In this document: piece after piece, positions 51,307 to 61,231 of the stretch | Layout: the number at the start of each line of letters is the position of its first letter | How positions within the stretch are numbered: the stretch's first letter is position 1 | Assembly: GCF_003719305.1 (NCBI RefSeq) | Contig: NZ_RARC01000002.1 | Coordinates: forward strand, 186,001 to 250,000 | Direction of reading: 5' to 3' | Source of the DNA: Mycolicibacterium stellerae | GTDB taxonomy: Bacteria > Actinomycetota > Actinomycetes > Mycobacteriales > Mycobacteriaceae | Length of the DNA: 64,000 nt | Translations under genes and position numbers: made by a program | Notes under the pieces: model-generated | Told to the model about the DNA's origin: nothing | What the model saw: the letters and a program-made list of their open reading frames with translations, nothing else | Databases searched by the model: none

Positions 51307-51337
51307 GACACCGAGAGCAAGCTCTCGTGTCTCTCGG
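51307..51337. terminator. Hairpin after the tRNA pair and the IclR gene
   Basis: CCGAGAG and CTCTCGG arms with an alternative inner CGAGAG/CTCTCG stem lie between the convergent IclR gene and tRNA-Glu. Confidence 0.5.
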
Positions 51338-51349
51338 CTCACTCGCTTG

Positions 51350-51422
51350 TACCCCCGATGGGATTCGAACCCACGCTACCGCCGTGAGAGGGCGGCGTCC
51401 TAGGCCGCTAGACGACGGGGGC
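51350..51422 (-). tRNA. tRNA-Glu (CUC)
   Basis: A 73-nt cloverleaf on the minus strand. The acceptor is GCCCCCG/CGGGGGT with a G1-U72 wobble and A73. The anticodon stem CCGCC/GGCGG encloses CTCTCAC with anticodon CTC. The GGTTCGAATCC T arm is present. CCA is not encoded. Confidence 0.95.
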
Positions 51423-51483
51423 TAGAACTTTCGAAGGGTCAGCATAGCTCAGGAGCCAAAGCCGACCCAATTCGTTCGCGCTG

Positions 51484-51555
51484 CTGGGGTACCAGGACTC
51501 GAACCTAGAATGGCGGTACCAGAAACCGCTGTGTTGCCAATTACACCATACCCCA
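51484..51555 (-). tRNA. tRNA-Gln (CUG)
   Basis: A 72-nt cloverleaf on the minus strand. The acceptor is TGGGGTA/TACCCCA with G73. The anticodon loop TTCTGGT carries CTG, and the T arm is GGTTCGAGTCC. It lies 61 nt from tRNA-Glu and downstream of gltX, which charges tRNA-Glu. Confidence 0.95.
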
Positions 51556-51673
51556 TCGGCCGCCTGTAACCGCTGGTCACACGCTATTTTCCGACTCCGC
51601 AGACAGTTGAAGGGCAACATGCCTGTGATGCCGGGCCGACGTGCAGATTACCAAAGATTCCGGATCGGTTTTC

Positions 51674-53176
51674 TCACCCGTCGGCCGCTGCCGCCGCGGC
51701 ACGTTCGCGACCTGCGGCGAGCCGGTGCAGGCTGCGGTCGCGGCCGAGCAGCTCGAGCGACTCGAACAGCGGCGGGCTGATCGATGCTCCGGTTGCGGCA
51801 ACCCGGACCGGGCCGAAGGCCTTGCGCGGCTTGACCGCCAAGTTCTCCAGCAGCGCAACCTTGAGGGCCTCTTCGATTTTGTCGGTCTTCCACTCGTCGA
51901 CGCCCCCGAGTGCGCTGATCGCGGCGTCGAGCACCGGGCCCGCCTCGGCGCGCAGCTCCTTGGCCGCCGCCTTCTCGTCGAGCGCGAACTCGTCGTCGTT
52001 GAGGAACTTCAACAGGTCCCACGCGTCGGCGAGCACGACGATGCGGGTCTGCACCAGCCGCGCGGCCTCGGCGAACTGTTCATCGTCGCATCCGGTGTCA
52101 TACGCGTGGGCCTCGAAGTACGCCCTCAGCCGTTGGGTGAAGTCCTGCTCGCTCAGCAGCCGAATGTGATCGGCGTTCAGCGCATCGGCCTTCTTCTGAT
52201 CGAAGCGGGCCGGGTTGGAGTTGACGTCGGTCACATCGAAGGCCGCGACCATCTCGTCGAGGCTGAACACGTCGCGGTCGTCGGCGATCGACCAGCCCAG
52301 CAGCGCCAGGTAATTCAGCAGCCCCTCGGGGATGAAGCCACGGTCGCGGTGCAGGAACAGATTTGACTGCGGGTCGCGCTTGGACAGTTTCTTGGTGCCC
52401 TCGCCGAGCACGGCGGGCAGATGCCCGAACTCCGGGATGCGTTCGGCCACACCGATGCGCATCAGCGCCCGGTACAGCGCGATCTGCCGCGGCGTGGACG
52501 ACAACAGGTCTTCGCCGCGCAGCACGTGGGTGATCTTCATCAGCGCGTCGTCGACCGGGTTGACCAACGTGTACAGCGGATCCCCGCTGCCACGGGTCAG
52601 CGCGTAGTCCGGCACGGTGCCTGGCGCGAATGTCGTTTCGCCGCGGACCAGGTCGGTCCAGGTGATCGCGTCGTCGGGCATCCGCAGCCGCAGCACCGGC
52701 CTGCGGCCCTCCTTGCGCAGGGCGGCACGCTGTTCATCGGTGAGGTCGCGATCGAAGTTGTCGTAGCCGAGTTTCGGGTTGCGGCCCGCGGCGAGATGGC
52801 GGGCCTCCACCTCCTCGGGTGTGGAGTACGCCTCATACACCTCCCCCGCCGCAACCAGTCGCGCCAGCACGTCGCGGTAGATGTCGCGGCGCTCGGACTG
52901 GCGGTAGGGACCGTGGGGTCCACCGACCTCTGGGCCCTCGTCGTAATTCAGCCCAAGCCAGTTCAGCGCGTCCAGAAGCGCGAGATAGCTTTCCTCGCTG
53001 TCGCGTTCGGCGTCGGTGTCTTCGAGCCGGAACACGAAGTCGCCACCCGTGTGGCGTGCGTACGCCCAGTTGAACAACGCGGTGCGGATCAGGCCGACGT
53101 GCGGTGTGCCGGTCGGCGACGGGCAGAACCTCACCCGAACTGTCGTATCGCTGCGTGCTGCGTCCGCAGCTGTCAT
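51674..53176 (-). CDS. gltX: Glutamyl-tRNA synthetase
   Basis: This class I synthetase charges tRNA-Glu and, in actinobacteria, also tRNA-Gln before amidation. The 500-residue product shows the HIGH-type motif in [13 protein letters not shown] and KLSKR in the middle. The start overlaps the FAH-family gene stop (ATGA). Its substrates tRNA-Glu and tRNA-Gln follow on the same strand. Confidence 0.97.
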   Translation of the reverse strand: MTAADAARSDTTVRVRFCPSPTGTPHVGLIRTALFNWAYARHTGGDFVFRLEDTDAERDSEESYLALLDALNWLGLNYDEGPEVGGPHGPYRQSERRDIYRDVLARLVAAGEVYEAYSTPEEVEARHLAAGRNPKLGYDNFDRDLTDEQRAALRKEGRRPVLRLRMPDDAITWTDLVRGETTFAPGTVPDYALTRGSGDPLYTLVNPVDDALMKITHVLRGEDLLSSTPRQIALYRALMRIGVAERIPEFGHLPAVLGEGTKKLSKRDPQSNLFLHRDRGFIPEGLLNYLALLGWSIADDRDVFSLDEMVAAFDVTDVNSNPARFDQKKADALNADHIRLLSEQDFTQRLRAYFEAHAYDTGCDDEQFAEAARLVQTRIVVLADAWDLLKFLNDDEFALDEKAAAKELRAEAGPVLDAAISALGGVDEWKTDKIEEALKVALLENLAVKPRKAFGPVRVAATGASISPPLFESLELLGRDRSLHRLAAGRERAAAAAADG

Positions 53177-53958
53177 GGCTTCGCCTTGCGCACAACGGGA
53201 TTGGTCAACGTCCCGATCCCCTCGATGGTGATGCTCACGGTGTCGCCGTCCTCGATCGGTCCGACGCCATCGGGCGTCCCCGTGAGGATGAGGTCACCGG
53301 GCAGCAGCGTCATCACCGCCGAGATCCATTCCACGATCGCGCCGACGTCGTGGATCATGTTCGACGTCCGGCTGTCCTGCTTGACTTCGCCGTTGACCTC
53401 GGTGCGGATCGCGAGGTCGCTCGGATCGACGTCGGTCGCGATCCAGGGCCCGACGGGACAGAAGGTGTCGTGGCCCTTGGCGCGAGTCCACTGGCCGTCC
53501 TTTTTCTGCTGATCGCGTGCCGAAACATCGTTGGCGATGGTGTAGCCGAGGATGTTCTGGGCCACCTGGGCTGCGGGCACGTCCTTGCACGGCCTGCCGA
53601 TGACAGCCGCCAGCTCCCCCTCGAAGTGCACCGGGTTTGCGTCGGCGGGCAACTGGATCGGTACATTCGGCCCGACGATCGCGGTGTTGGGCTTCATGAA
53701 GATGATCGGGTCGGCGAACTCACCGCCGCCCATCTCCGCGATGTGTGCGGCGTAGTTCTTGCCGATGCAGACCACCTTGCTGGCCAGGATCGGCGCGAGC
53801 AACCGGACGTCGGCCAGCGGCCATTGCCGCCCCGTGAAGGTGGGGTTGCCGAACGGATGCTCGGCGATCTCCCTGACGACGGCTGCGGGGTCGTCGGGCG
53901 ATCCCTCGACACTGACGAAGGCGACCCCGTCGGGGCTGGCGATTCGGCCTAGGCGCAT
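53173..53958 (-). CDS. Fumarylacetoacetate hydrolase family protein (Rv2993c)
   Basis: This is a 261-residue FAH-domain enzyme, the type that hydrolyses or decarboxylates acylpyruvates and 2-hydroxyhepta-2,4-diene-1,7-dioate. Mg ligands lie in [11 protein letters not shown] and [10 protein letters not shown]. It precedes gltX with overlapping stop and start. TAGGCT lies 6 nt before the ATG, a leaderless arrangement serving both genes. Confidence 0.92.
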   Translation of the reverse strand: MRLGRIASPDGVAFVSVEGSPDDPAAVVREIAEHPFGNPTFTGRQWPLADVRLLAPILASKVVCIGKNYAAHIAEMGGGEFADPIIFMKPNTAIVGPNVPIQLPADANPVHFEGELAAVIGRPCKDVPAAQVAQNILGYTIANDVSARDQQKKDGQWTRAKGHDTFCPVGPWIATDVDPSDLAIRTEVNGEVKQDSRTSNMIHDVGAIVEWISAVMTLLPGDLILTGTPDGVGPIEDGDTVSITIEGIGTLTNPVVRKAKP

Positions 53959-53964
53959 CGTCCC

Positions 53965-53970
53965 AGCCTA
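53965..53970 (-). promoter_or_regulatory. -10 element of the FAH-gltX operon
   Basis: Minus-strand TAGGCT, 6 nt, ATG; no ribosome binding site. Confidence 0.55.
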
Positions 53971-54073
53971 GTGGGCGGCACCGCGGCCGTCGGCAGCCAC
54001 TCCTTGCTTCGCTGTTCTCACTATTTGAGATTGCTGTTCAATATGCTGAGACGCTTATGCGACGATATTCGGC

Positions 54074-55270
54074 ATGACGGTGGAGAACATCGGCACCGCG
54101 CGGCGCTGGTCGATGCTCGCGATCGCACTGACGGCGACGTTGTTCGCGAATGTGTTCATCAACGGTGCGGCATTTCTGATTCCGACGTTGCACACCGAAC
54201 GCGGACTCGACCTGGCCGCGGCGGGCTTGTTGTCGTCGATGCCGAGCTTCGGCATGGTGTTCACCCTGATCGCGTGGGGCTATGTCGTGGACCGGATAGG
54301 CGAACGCGTCGTGCTGGCCGTTGGCTCCGCGCTGACCGCGGCTGCGGCGTTCGCGGCGGCATCTGCGCACTCGCTGGTCGGGGTCGGCGCGTTTCTGCTT
54401 CTGGGTGGAATGGCGGCAGCAAGCAGCAACACCGCCAGCGGCCGGCTGGTGGTGGGTTGGTTCCCGCCGCAACAGCGCGGCCTCGTGATGGGCATCCGGC
54501 AGACGGCCCAACCGTTGGGAGTAGGCCTGGGCGCCTTGGTGATTCCACGGCTGGCGGAGAACTACGGCGTTTCGACCGCACTGCTGTTTCCGGCCGTGGT
54601 GTGCGCGGTGGCCGCCGTGGTAAGCGCGGTGGCCGTGAAGGATCCGCCCCGCCCGCCGCGCGCGGAGGCCGCCGAGCACGAGCTCGCCAATCCGTATCGG
54701 GGCTCGACGACACTGTGGCGTATCCATGCGGTATCGGTGCTTCTGGTTGCGCCGCAGGTGGTGGTATGGACGTTTACGTTGGTCTGGTTGATGGTCGAAC
54801 GCGGCTGGTCGGCGAGTTCGGCAGGCCTGCTTGTGACGCTCGCGCAGGTGCTCGGCGCGGCGGGCCGGATAGCGGCGGGCCGGTGGTCGGACGTCGCGGG
54901 CTCGCGGCTGAAGCCGATCCGCGTCATCGCGCTCGCCGCGGCCGCATCGATGGGCCTGTTGGCGGTGACCGACTGGCTGAACTCGCCGATCAGCGTCGCG
55001 ATGGTGATCGTCGCATCGGTGATCACCGTGTCCGACAACGGGTTAGCGTTCACCGCGATCGCCGAGATCGCCGGACCGTTCTGGAGCGGGCGGGCCCTCG
55101 GCACGCAGAACACCAGCCAACTCCTGACCGCGGGCATCGCACCCCCGTTGTTCGGCGCGTTGATCGGCGTCGCGGGGTATGCCGCCGCGTTCGCGGTGTG
55201 CGCACTCTTCCCGGTGATCGCGATACCGCTGGTTCCCGTCGCTGCCGATCCGCTTAGCGATCGCGGCTAG
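54074..55270 (+). CDS. MFS transporter (Rv2994-like)
   Basis: This is a 398-residue major facilitator superfamily protein with about twelve helices. The inter-helix motif DRIGERVVL (2-3 loop) and its counterpart GRWSDVAG (8-9 loop) are visible. The cargo is unknown; the family includes drug and organic-anion exporters. It is divergent from the FAH-gltX operon, with 115 bp between them. Confidence 0.9.
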   Translation: MTVENIGTARRWSMLAIALTATLFANVFINGAAFLIPTLHTERGLDLAAAGLLSSMPSFGMVFTLIAWGYVVDRIGERVVLAVGSALTAAAAFAAASAHSLVGVGAFLLLGGMAAASSNTASGRLVVGWFPPQQRGLVMGIRQTAQPLGVGLGALVIPRLAENYGVSTALLFPAVVCAVAAVVSAVAVKDPPRPPRAEAAEHELANPYRGSTTLWRIHAVSVLLVAPQVVVWTFTLVWLMVERGWSASSAGLLVTLAQVLGAAGRIAAGRWSDVAGSRLKPIRVIALAAAASMGLLAVTDWLNSPISVAMVIVASVITVSDNGLAFTAIAEIAGPFWSGRALGTQNTSQLLTAGIAPPLFGALIGVAGYAAAFAVCALFPVIAIPLVPVAADPLSDRG

Positions 55271-55404
55271 GAGACCGGCGCGTCGGGACCATGTAACTGT
55301 CGCAAATAGTCCAAGGTTTGTGATCAGACTGCACACCAGCGTCGACACGATATGGCAGAGTGCTCCGCAAACGTAGTGGCAATAGCCCGCACTAGGAGGT
55401 AGCA

Positions 55405-55722
55405 ATGCGGCGACTTGTCGGTTCGATGGCGTGGGCCGCTGCTGCGGTGGCGACCGCAGTGGCGTGCTCCTTCTCCGCCGGGAGCGGCGTCTCGGTGGAC
55501 AAGAACGACCTCGCCAAAGAGATCTCGGCCCAACTCGAGAAACAGGTCGGGCGAGCGCCCGAATCCGTCGATTGTCCCGACGACCTCAAGGGCGAAGTCG
55601 GCGCCACGACCCGCTGCACCCTCAACGACGCGGGCAAAACCTACGGCGTGGACGTGAACGTGACCAAGGTCGAAGGCACCGACGTCAAGTTCGACCTCAA
55701 GGTGGACGACAAGCCGCAGTAG
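55405..55722 (+). CDS. DUF4333 lipoprotein
   Basis: This is a 105-residue exported protein with a lipobox ending at Cys21 (AVAC) and a DUF4333-type domain with a Cys pair (VDCPDD and TRCTLN). AGGAGGT stands 6 nt before the ATG. The role of the family is unknown. It ends 7 nt from the convergent MarR gene. Confidence 0.88.
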   Translation: MRRLVGSMAWAAAAVATAVACSFSAGSGVSVDKNDLAKEISAQLEKQVGRAPESVDCPDDLKGEVGATTRCTLNDAGKTYGVDVNVTKVEGTDVKFDLKVDDKPQ

Positions 55723-55729
55723 GACACGC

Positions 55730-56164
55730 CTACTCGGCCTCCAGGTTTTGAGCGCACCGGTCAAGGGATGCACTCAGTTGGCGTTGCGCACTCACCGAGA
55801 TTCCCTCGAGCATGCGCGATTCCACCGCCATCACCGCGGTGTGGGCCGCGCTCAGCGCGTTGGCGCCGGTCGGAGTCAACTCAAGGGAGCGCGCGCGACC
55901 GCGCGGTGGCACCTTGGCATCCCTGACGAATCCCGACGACCTCAAGCCTGCGAGCAGATCCTGTAGCGATTGTCGCGTCACGAAGCACAGCCGAGCCAAC
56001 TCAGAAGCCGATGCTTCCGGATGATCGGCAAGCGCACGCATCGCGGCGTACTGGGCCATCGAAAGTCCCGTTGGCCGCAGCGCGGCATCACATCGGCGGC
56101 GGACGGACTGTTGCACGCGTTTGACGAGATACCCGACTGCTCGTTCGGTATCGGACACCCTCAT
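55730..56164 (-). CDS. MarR-family transcriptional regulator
   Basis: This is a 144-residue winged-helix regulator; the recognition region is ASELARLCFVTRQSLQDLL, followed by the wing with PPRGRARSLELT. It is divergent from the ABM-domain monooxygenase gene, the usual layout for a repressor and its target. TAAGGT 7 nt before its ATG is a probable leaderless -10 that overlaps a direct repeat and an inverted repeat, so autoregulation is likely. Confidence 0.9.
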   Translation of the reverse strand: MRVSDTERAVGYLVKRVQQSVRRRCDAALRPTGLSMAQYAAMRALADHPEASASELARLCFVTRQSLQDLLAGLRSSGFVRDAKVPPRGRARSLELTPTGANALSAAHTAVMAVESRMLEGISVSAQRQLSASLDRCAQNLEAE

Positions 56165-56167
56165 GAC

Positions 56168-56214
56168 AGGAACCTTACATCAGTGGTACCGTGATGTTGT
56201 AAGGAACCTGACAT
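56168..56214. promoter_or_regulatory. Candidate MarR operator region
   Basis: A 13-bp direct repeat (AGGAACCTTACAT at 56168, AGGAACCTGACAT at 56202, one mismatch) brackets an inverted repeat ACATCA-N9-TGATGT (56177-56197) centred near GGTACC. It fills the space between the two divergent starts. Confidence 0.6.
56172..56177 (-). promoter_or_regulatory. -10 element of the MarR gene
   Basis: Minus-strand TAAGGT, 7 nt, ATG; it overlaps the candidate operator. Confidence 0.5.
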
Positions 56215-56224
56215 AGGAGCGAGC

Positions 56225-56548
56225 ATGACCACAATCCGCGAGAACAGCGACTGCGCAACCCTCATCAACGTTTTCACCGTCGATCCGCAAAGGGCAGACG
56301 AGCTGGCCACGTTGTTGGCGTCGGCGACCGAGGACGTCATGGCGCATCAGCCGGGGTTTCGGTCGGCCAACATCCACCTGAGCACCGATCGCACCCGTGT
56401 CGTCAATTACGCGCAGTGGGACAGTGCCGAGGCCTACCAAGCGATGTTGTCCGACGCCACCGCGCGCAAGCACATGGCGACGGCTGCCGCATTGGCGGTC
56501 AGCTTCGACCCGCACCTGTACACCGTCGAGTCCGTGCACGAGCGCTAG
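56225..56548 (+). CDS. ABM-domain (antibiotic biosynthesis monooxygenase) protein
   Basis: This is a 107-residue single-domain protein with the dimeric ferredoxin-like fold of ABM enzymes. The features are NVFTVDPQRADELATLL, then HQPGFRSANIHLS, then NYAQWDSAEAY, all usual for cofactor-free monooxygenases. The substrate is unknown, possibly a quinone or other xenobiotic given MarR control. AGGAG precedes the ATG. It overlaps the convergent membrane protein stop by 4 nt. Confidence 0.87.
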   Translation: MTTIRENSDCATLINVFTVDPQRADELATLLASATEDVMAHQPGFRSANIHLSTDRTRVVNYAQWDSAEAYQAMLSDATARKHMATAAALAVSFDPHLYTVESVHER

Positions 56549-57144
56549 CGTCGGCCTGCGTCTTTGGGCTCAGTTCCTCGCGGCAGCACCTCCAGCGCCG
56601 CCACCAGGAAACACAGTGCACCGACGAAAGTGCCCGCGTTGGCCAACACCGCGTCCTCGGTCACACCGGAGTCGGTGACGAACGCGCCGAGCGCGGAGAC
56701 GCCGAAGGCCACGCAGCCGATCATGTTGATCCACTCCGCTTGCCAGTCGCGGGATTTCAGCTCGATGTATCCGACGACCGCCGCCACCGCAACGACCCCG
56801 AGCACTCCGCTCACCAAGAAGGCGAACGAGCCGAACATGTCGGGCGCCCACACCAGTCGCCGTTCGGGTTCCACCGCGTGTGCCCACAGCGAAGCGCCGG
56901 TGCTGATGTTGAACAGGATCGTGCCGACGAATTGCGTTGCCGCCGAGAACCACCCGATCCCGAGCGCAGGCCGGGCCAATACCAGCTGCATCCATCCCGC
57001 CGTCGTGAAGAACCATGAGCCGATGAAACACAGCAGGTTGCACAACCCGGCACCCACAGTCGCAGACATCCCAGGCAGCGTGGCGATCGCGAACAACGTC
57101 GAACCGATCGCAAACAGCCAGCACTGTCGCCGCAGCGTCGCCAC
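56545..57144 (-). CDS. Six-helix membrane protein, YrhK-like, unknown function
   Basis: The 199-residue protein has six predicted membrane segments in two groups of three, and the second half ends like YrhK-type proteins. It starts 8 nt after the leuB stop, so it may be the last gene of serA-leuB. No catalytic motif is visible. Confidence 0.7.
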   Translation of the reverse strand: MATLRRQCWLFAIGSTLFAIATLPGMSATVGAGLCNLLCFIGSWFFTTAGWMQLVLARPALGIGWFSAATQFVGTILFNISTGASLWAHAVEPERRLVWAPDMFGSFAFLVSGVLGVVAVAAVVGYIELKSRDWQAEWINMIGCVAFGVSALGAFVTDSGVTEDAVLANAGTFVGALCFLVAALEVLPRGTEPKDAGRR

Positions 57145-57152
57145 CGGCGCGC

Positions 57153-58163
57153 CTACAGGCTTGCGATGATCCGTTCGCTGACCTCCGTCGTCGACAACTT
57201 CGCGTCACCGCGAGTCGCCAGATGTTGCTCGACGGCCTTGTCGACACGCGCCGCGGCGTCGGCCTCACCGACATGCGATAGGAGCAGAGCCACCGATGTG
57301 ATCGCCGCCGTCGGGTCGGCGATACCCTGACCGGCGATGTCGGGCGCGCTTCCGTGCACGGGTTCGAACATCGACGGATTGGTGCGGGTGGCGTCGATAT
57401 TGCCGCTGGCCGCCAGCCCGATACCGCCGGACACCGCGGCGGCCAGGTCGGTGATGATGTCGCCGAAAAGGTTGTCGGTGACGATGACGTCGAACCGGCC
57501 CGGATCGGTCACCATATGGATGGTGGCCGCGTCGATGTGCTGATAGGCGACCTCGATGTCGGGATAGTCGCGGCCCACCTCGTCGACCACGCGCGACCAC
57601 AACCTGCCCGCGAAGCTCAGCACGTTGGTTTTGTGCACCAGCGTCAGGTGCTTTCGGCGCGCAGCCGCGAGCGCGAAGGCGTAGCGGGCGACGCGCTCGA
57701 CACCGAACGCGGTGTTCAGGCTGACCTCGGTGGCCACCTCGTGCGGTGTGCCGACACGGATGACGCCACCGGTGCCGGTGTAGGGGCCCTCGGTTCCCTC
57801 GCGCACGACCACGAAGTCGATCGGCGGATTACCCGCCAGCGGGCTGTCGACGCCCGGATACAGCTTGGATGGACGGAGATTCACGTGGTGGTCGAGTTGG
57901 AAACGCAACGTGAGCAACAACCCGCGTTCGAGCACACCGCTGGGCACGGAGGGATCGCCGATGGCGCCCAACAGAATCGCGTCATGAGCCCTCAGCTCGT
58001 CGACAACACCATCTGGCAGGGCCTCCCCCGTCGCGTGGTAGCGCCGAGCCCCGAGGTCGTACTCCGTCTTCTCGACGCCGGGCAGCACCACGTCGAGCAC
58101 CTTGAGCGCCTCGCCGATGACCTCAGGTCCGATACCGTCGCCGGCAATCACCGCCAATTTCAT
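57153..58163 (-). CDS. leuB: 3-isopropylmalate dehydrogenase
   Basis: This is the third step of leucine synthesis (NAD-dependent oxidative decarboxylation). The 336-residue product has GDGIGPEV at the N-terminus and the metal/substrate segment [13 protein letters not shown]. The length is typical of the short actinobacterial form. Its ATG overlaps the serA stop (ATGA), so serine and leucine genes are coupled. Confidence 0.96.
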   Translation of the reverse strand: MKLAVIAGDGIGPEVIGEALKVLDVVLPGVEKTEYDLGARRYHATGEALPDGVVDELRAHDAILLGAIGDPSVPSGVLERGLLLTLRFQLDHHVNLRPSKLYPGVDSPLAGNPPIDFVVVREGTEGPYTGTGGVIRVGTPHEVATEVSLNTAFGVERVARYAFALAAARRKHLTLVHKTNVLSFAGRLWSRVVDEVGRDYPDIEVAYQHIDAATIHMVTDPGRFDVIVTDNLFGDIITDLAAAVSGGIGLAASGNIDATRTNPSMFEPVHGSAPDIAGQGIADPTAAITSVALLLSHVGEADAAARVDKAVEQHLATRGDAKLSTTEVSERIIASL

Positions 58164-59746
58164 GCCAGGTCCACCACTTCCAGCAGGTTGGCACCGACGG
58201 CGTCGGCGATCTCCGCACGCAGATCCGCAGGGACGTCCCGGTCGATGCGCATCAGGATCGTCGCGCTCTCACCCTCGGTGTCCTCGCTGAGCTGTGCGGC
58301 GTGGATGTTGACCCCGGCGGAACCGAGCAGCGTGCCGATCTTGCCCAGCGTTCCCGGTTGGTCGTCGTAGTTGATGATCAGGTTGATGCCCTCGGCGCGC
58401 AGGTCGAAGTTGCGGCCGTTGATCGCGACGATCTTCTCGACCTGCTGCGGACCCGACAACGTGCCAGCCACATTGGCGACCTGGCCGTCGGAGCACACGG
58501 CGCGCACGTCGACGACGCTGCGGTGATTAGGGCTCTCGGTGGCGGTGCTGATACTCGCCTCGACACCGCGCTCGGCGGCCAACGCGGGTGCGTTGACGAA
58601 TGTCACCGGGTCCTCGATCACCGAGGAGAACAGCCCACGCAACGCTGAAAGTCGCAGCACCCCAACATCTTCGGCGGCAAGTTCACCGCGCACCTGAACC
58701 GAAATCGACACCGGCAACTCGGCCGAGAGCACGCCGATCAGGAGCCCAAGCTTGCGCACAAGGTCCAGCCACGGCGCCACTTCCTCGCCGACGACGCCGC
58801 CGCCGACGTTCACCGCATCCGGCACGAACTCGCCTGCCAGTGCCAGCTTCACACTTTCGGCGACATCGGTGCCGGCCCGGTCCTGCGCCTCGGCTGTCGA
58901 TGCGCCGAGGTGCGGGGTGACGACGACCTGCGGGAGGTCGAACAGCGGGCTGTCGGTCGTCGGCTCGCTGGCGAACACATCCAGCCCCGCGCCACGAACA
59001 TGACCGCTGGAGACCGCTTCGGCGAGCGCCTCCTCGTCGACGAGACCTCCGCGTGCGGCATTGACGATGATGACCCCCGGCTTGGTCCTAGCCAGGGCCT
59101 CCTTGCCGATGAGGCCGGCGGTCTCCGGCGTCTTCGGCAGGTGCACGGAGATGAAGTCCGACCGCGACAGCAGCTCGTCGAGCGACACGAGTTCGATCCC
59201 GAGCTGCGCGGCGCGGGCGGACGACACATACGGGTCGTAGGCCAGGATGTGCGTACCGAATGCCGCAAGGCGCTGGGCGACGAGCTGCCCGATCCGTCCG
59301 AGCCCGACTACGCCGACGGTCTTGCCGTAGATCTCGGTGCCCGAAAACGACGACCGCTTCCAGGTGTGTGCACGCAGCGACGCGTCGGCGGGGGCGATCT
59401 GGCGCGCGGCGGCCAGCATCAGCGCGAGCGCGTGCTCTGCGGCGCTGTGGATGTTCGACGTCGGCGCGTTCACCACCAGCACGCCGCGCGCGGTGGCGGC
59501 GTCGACATCGACGTTGTCCAGGCCGACGCCGGCCCGCGCGACGATCTTGAGTTTGGGCGCCGCGGCCAACACCTCGGCGTCGACGGTGGTTGCGGAGCGG
59601 ACCAGCAGCGCGTCGGCCTCTGGCACCGCGGCCAGCAGCTTTTCGCGATCGGGGCCGTCCACCCAGCGGACCTCCACCTGGTCACCGAGCGCTGCCACAG
59701 TGGATTCGGCCAGTTTGTCGGCAATTAGTACAACGGGAAGACTCAC
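58160..59746 (-). CDS. serA: D-3-phosphoglycerate dehydrogenase
   Basis: This is the first step of serine synthesis. The 528-residue long form has a Rossmann motif GLGRIG in the nucleotide domain, an intervening (ASB) domain and a C-terminal ACT domain for serine feedback. It starts with GTG, and TAGGCT lies exactly 6 nt upstream, a leaderless arrangement. The matching element of the divergent desaturase-like gene overlaps it. Confidence 0.97.
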   Translation of the reverse strand: MSLPVVLIADKLAESTVAALGDQVEVRWVDGPDREKLLAAVPEADALLVRSATTVDAEVLAAAPKLKIVARAGVGLDNVDVDAATARGVLVVNAPTSNIHSAAEHALALMLAAARQIAPADASLRAHTWKRSSFSGTEIYGKTVGVVGLGRIGQLVAQRLAAFGTHILAYDPYVSSARAAQLGIELVSLDELLSRSDFISVHLPKTPETAGLIGKEALARTKPGVIIVNAARGGLVDEEALAEAVSSGHVRGAGLDVFASEPTTDSPLFDLPQVVVTPHLGASTAEAQDRAGTDVAESVKLALAGEFVPDAVNVGGGVVGEEVAPWLDLVRKLGLLIGVLSAELPVSISVQVRGELAAEDVGVLRLSALRGLFSSVIEDPVTFVNAPALAAERGVEASISTATESPNHRSVVDVRAVCSDGQVANVAGTLSGPQQVEKIVAINGRNFDLRAEGINLIINYDDQPGTLGKIGTLLGSAGVNIHAAQLSEDTEGESATILMRIDRDVPADLRAEIADAVGANLLEVVDLA

Positions 59747-59752
59747 CCGGCC

Positions 59753-59765
59753 AGCCTAATAGGCT
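59753..59765. promoter_or_regulatory. Palindromic overlapping -10 elements of serA and the desaturase-like gene
   Basis: AGCCTAATAGGCT reads TAGGCT on both strands. The minus-strand copy is 6 nt from the serA GTG. The plus-strand copy would start transcription about 30 nt before the divergent gene, whose GTG has GGGAG upstream. Confidence 0.55.
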
Positions 59766-59800
59766 CGAATCTTTGGTCGGGGGGCGGGAGAATCACAAGC

Positions 59801-61231
59801 GTGGACGTGACCGTCGTCGGCAGTGGACCCAACGGCCTGGCCGCGGCCGTCATTTGCGCGCGAGCAGGCCTGTCGGTGCGGGTGATCGAGGGACAGCCGA
59901 CCGCGGGTGGTGGTGCCCGCAGCGCGCCCGACCCCGAATTCCCCGGCGTGCTCCACGACGTCTGCTCGGCGGTGCATCCGCTGGGGCTGGCCTCGCCGTT
60001 CTTCGCCGAGTTCGACCTCGCGGCGCGCGGCGTGCAGCTCGTCGCACCGGAGACGTCCTACGCCAATCCCCTGCCCGACGGGACCGCCGCGGTGGCCTAC
60101 CGATCGCTGGATCGCACCTGTGAGGAGCTCGACGACGGCGCGTCGTGGCGACGACTCTTCGGCCCGTTGACCGAACACGTGGACGGAGTGCTGGGATTCT
60201 TCCTCGGCGACAAGCGGTCCCTGCCGCCGGATCTGCCGACGACGGTGCGCGCCGGTCTTCGGGTGCTCACCCAGGGCAGCCCCGCATGGAGTCTGCTGCG
60301 CGGCGAGGACGCCCGTGCACTGTTCACCGGCGTTGGCACGCACGCCATTTCGACGATGCCGTCGCCGGTCAACAGTGGTGCGGGGGTCATGCTGGGCACG
60401 TTGGCGCACACGGTGGGCTGGCCGGTGCCGGTTGGTGGAACGCAGATGATCCCCGACGCGTTGATCGCCGATCTGCGCTCCCACGGTGGCGAACTGGTGG
60501 TGGGTGAACCCGTCACCGCCCCGCCAGAGGGCGTGGCGATCTACGACACCGCACCAACGGCGCTGCTGGATATCTATGGCGATGCTGTTCCGTCACGGTA
60601 TGCGAAGGCATTGCGCCGCTATCGATTCGGGCCCGGCGTATGCAAGGTCGACTTCGTGCTGTCGGGCGAGATCGGATGGCGTGACACGCGGGTCGGCCAG
60701 TCGCCGACCGTGCATCTGGGTGGGACGAGGGCACAGATGGCCCTTGCCGAACGTGAAATCGCGGCCGGACGGCACGCCGAATGGCCGATGACACTGGTCG
60801 CGCTGCCGCACCTGGCCGACCCGTCGCGCATCGACGATCAGGGCCGCAGGCCGTTGTGGACGTATGCACACGTGCCATCGGGGTCAACCGCCGACCTCAC
60901 CGAGACGATCACCGGGATGTTCGAGGACGCCGCTCCGGGGTTTCGGGATCTGGTGGTTTCATCGCATTGCGTGCCCGCCTCCCAGATGTCGCATCACAAC
61001 GCGAATTACGTCGGAGGCGACATCATCGTCGGCGGCGCTACCCTGTTCGCCGCGATGATCGGGCCGACGCTGCGCATGAATCCGTGGACGACCCCGATTC
61101 CGAAGGCGTACCTGTGCTCGTCGGCGACGCCACCCGGCACCGGCGTGCACGGCATGGCGGGCTACTACGCCGCGCGCACGGTGTTGCGGAAAGAGTTCGG
61201 TATCGGAGCACTGCCGAAGCTGGCACCGTGA
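59801..61231 (+). CDS. Phytoene-desaturase-like NAD(P)/FAD oxidoreductase (Rv2997)
   Basis: This is a 476-residue flavoprotein of the phytoene dehydrogenase-related group, with GSGPNGL (GxGxxG at 7-12) and EGQPTAGGGARS at the N-terminus, and a C-terminal FAD contact around TPPGTGVHGMAGYYAAR. The substrate is unknown; no other carotenoid gene lies nearby. It starts with GTG and overlaps the phosphoribosyltransferase by GTGA. Confidence 0.88.
   Translation: MDVTVVGSGPNGLAAAVICARAGLSVRVIEGQPTAGGGARSAPDPEFPGVLHDVCSAVHPLGLASPFFAEFDLAARGVQLVAPETSYANPLPDGTAAVAYRSLDRTCEELDDGASWRRLFGPLTEHVDGVLGFFLGDKRSLPPDLPTTVRAGLRVLTQGSPAWSLLRGEDARALFTGVGTHAISTMPSPVNSGAGVMLGTLAHTVGWPVPVGGTQMIPDALIADLRSHGGELVVGEPVTAPPEGVAIYDTAPTALLDIYGDAVPSRYAKALRRYRFGPGVCKVDFVLSGEIGWRDTRVGQSPTVHLGGTRAQMALAEREIAAGRHAEWPMTLVALPHLADPSRIDDQGRRPLWTYAHVPSGSTADLTETITGMFEDAAPGFRDLVVSSHCVPASQMSHHNANYVGGDIIVGGATLFAAMIGPTLRMNPWTTPIPKAYLCSSATPPGTGVHGMAGYYAARTVLRKEFGIGALPKLAP

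Noticed and set aside
48243..51349. Leucine attenuator or T-box-like leader before leuCD
   Set aside because: Only 39 bp separate leuC from the divergent regulator, with no leader peptide or antiterminator stems.
51350..51555. tRNA pair as a possible phage or island attachment site
   Set aside because: No integrase, no duplicated tRNA 3' end and no foreign-looking genes lie nearby. gltX and the leu genes continue the core order.
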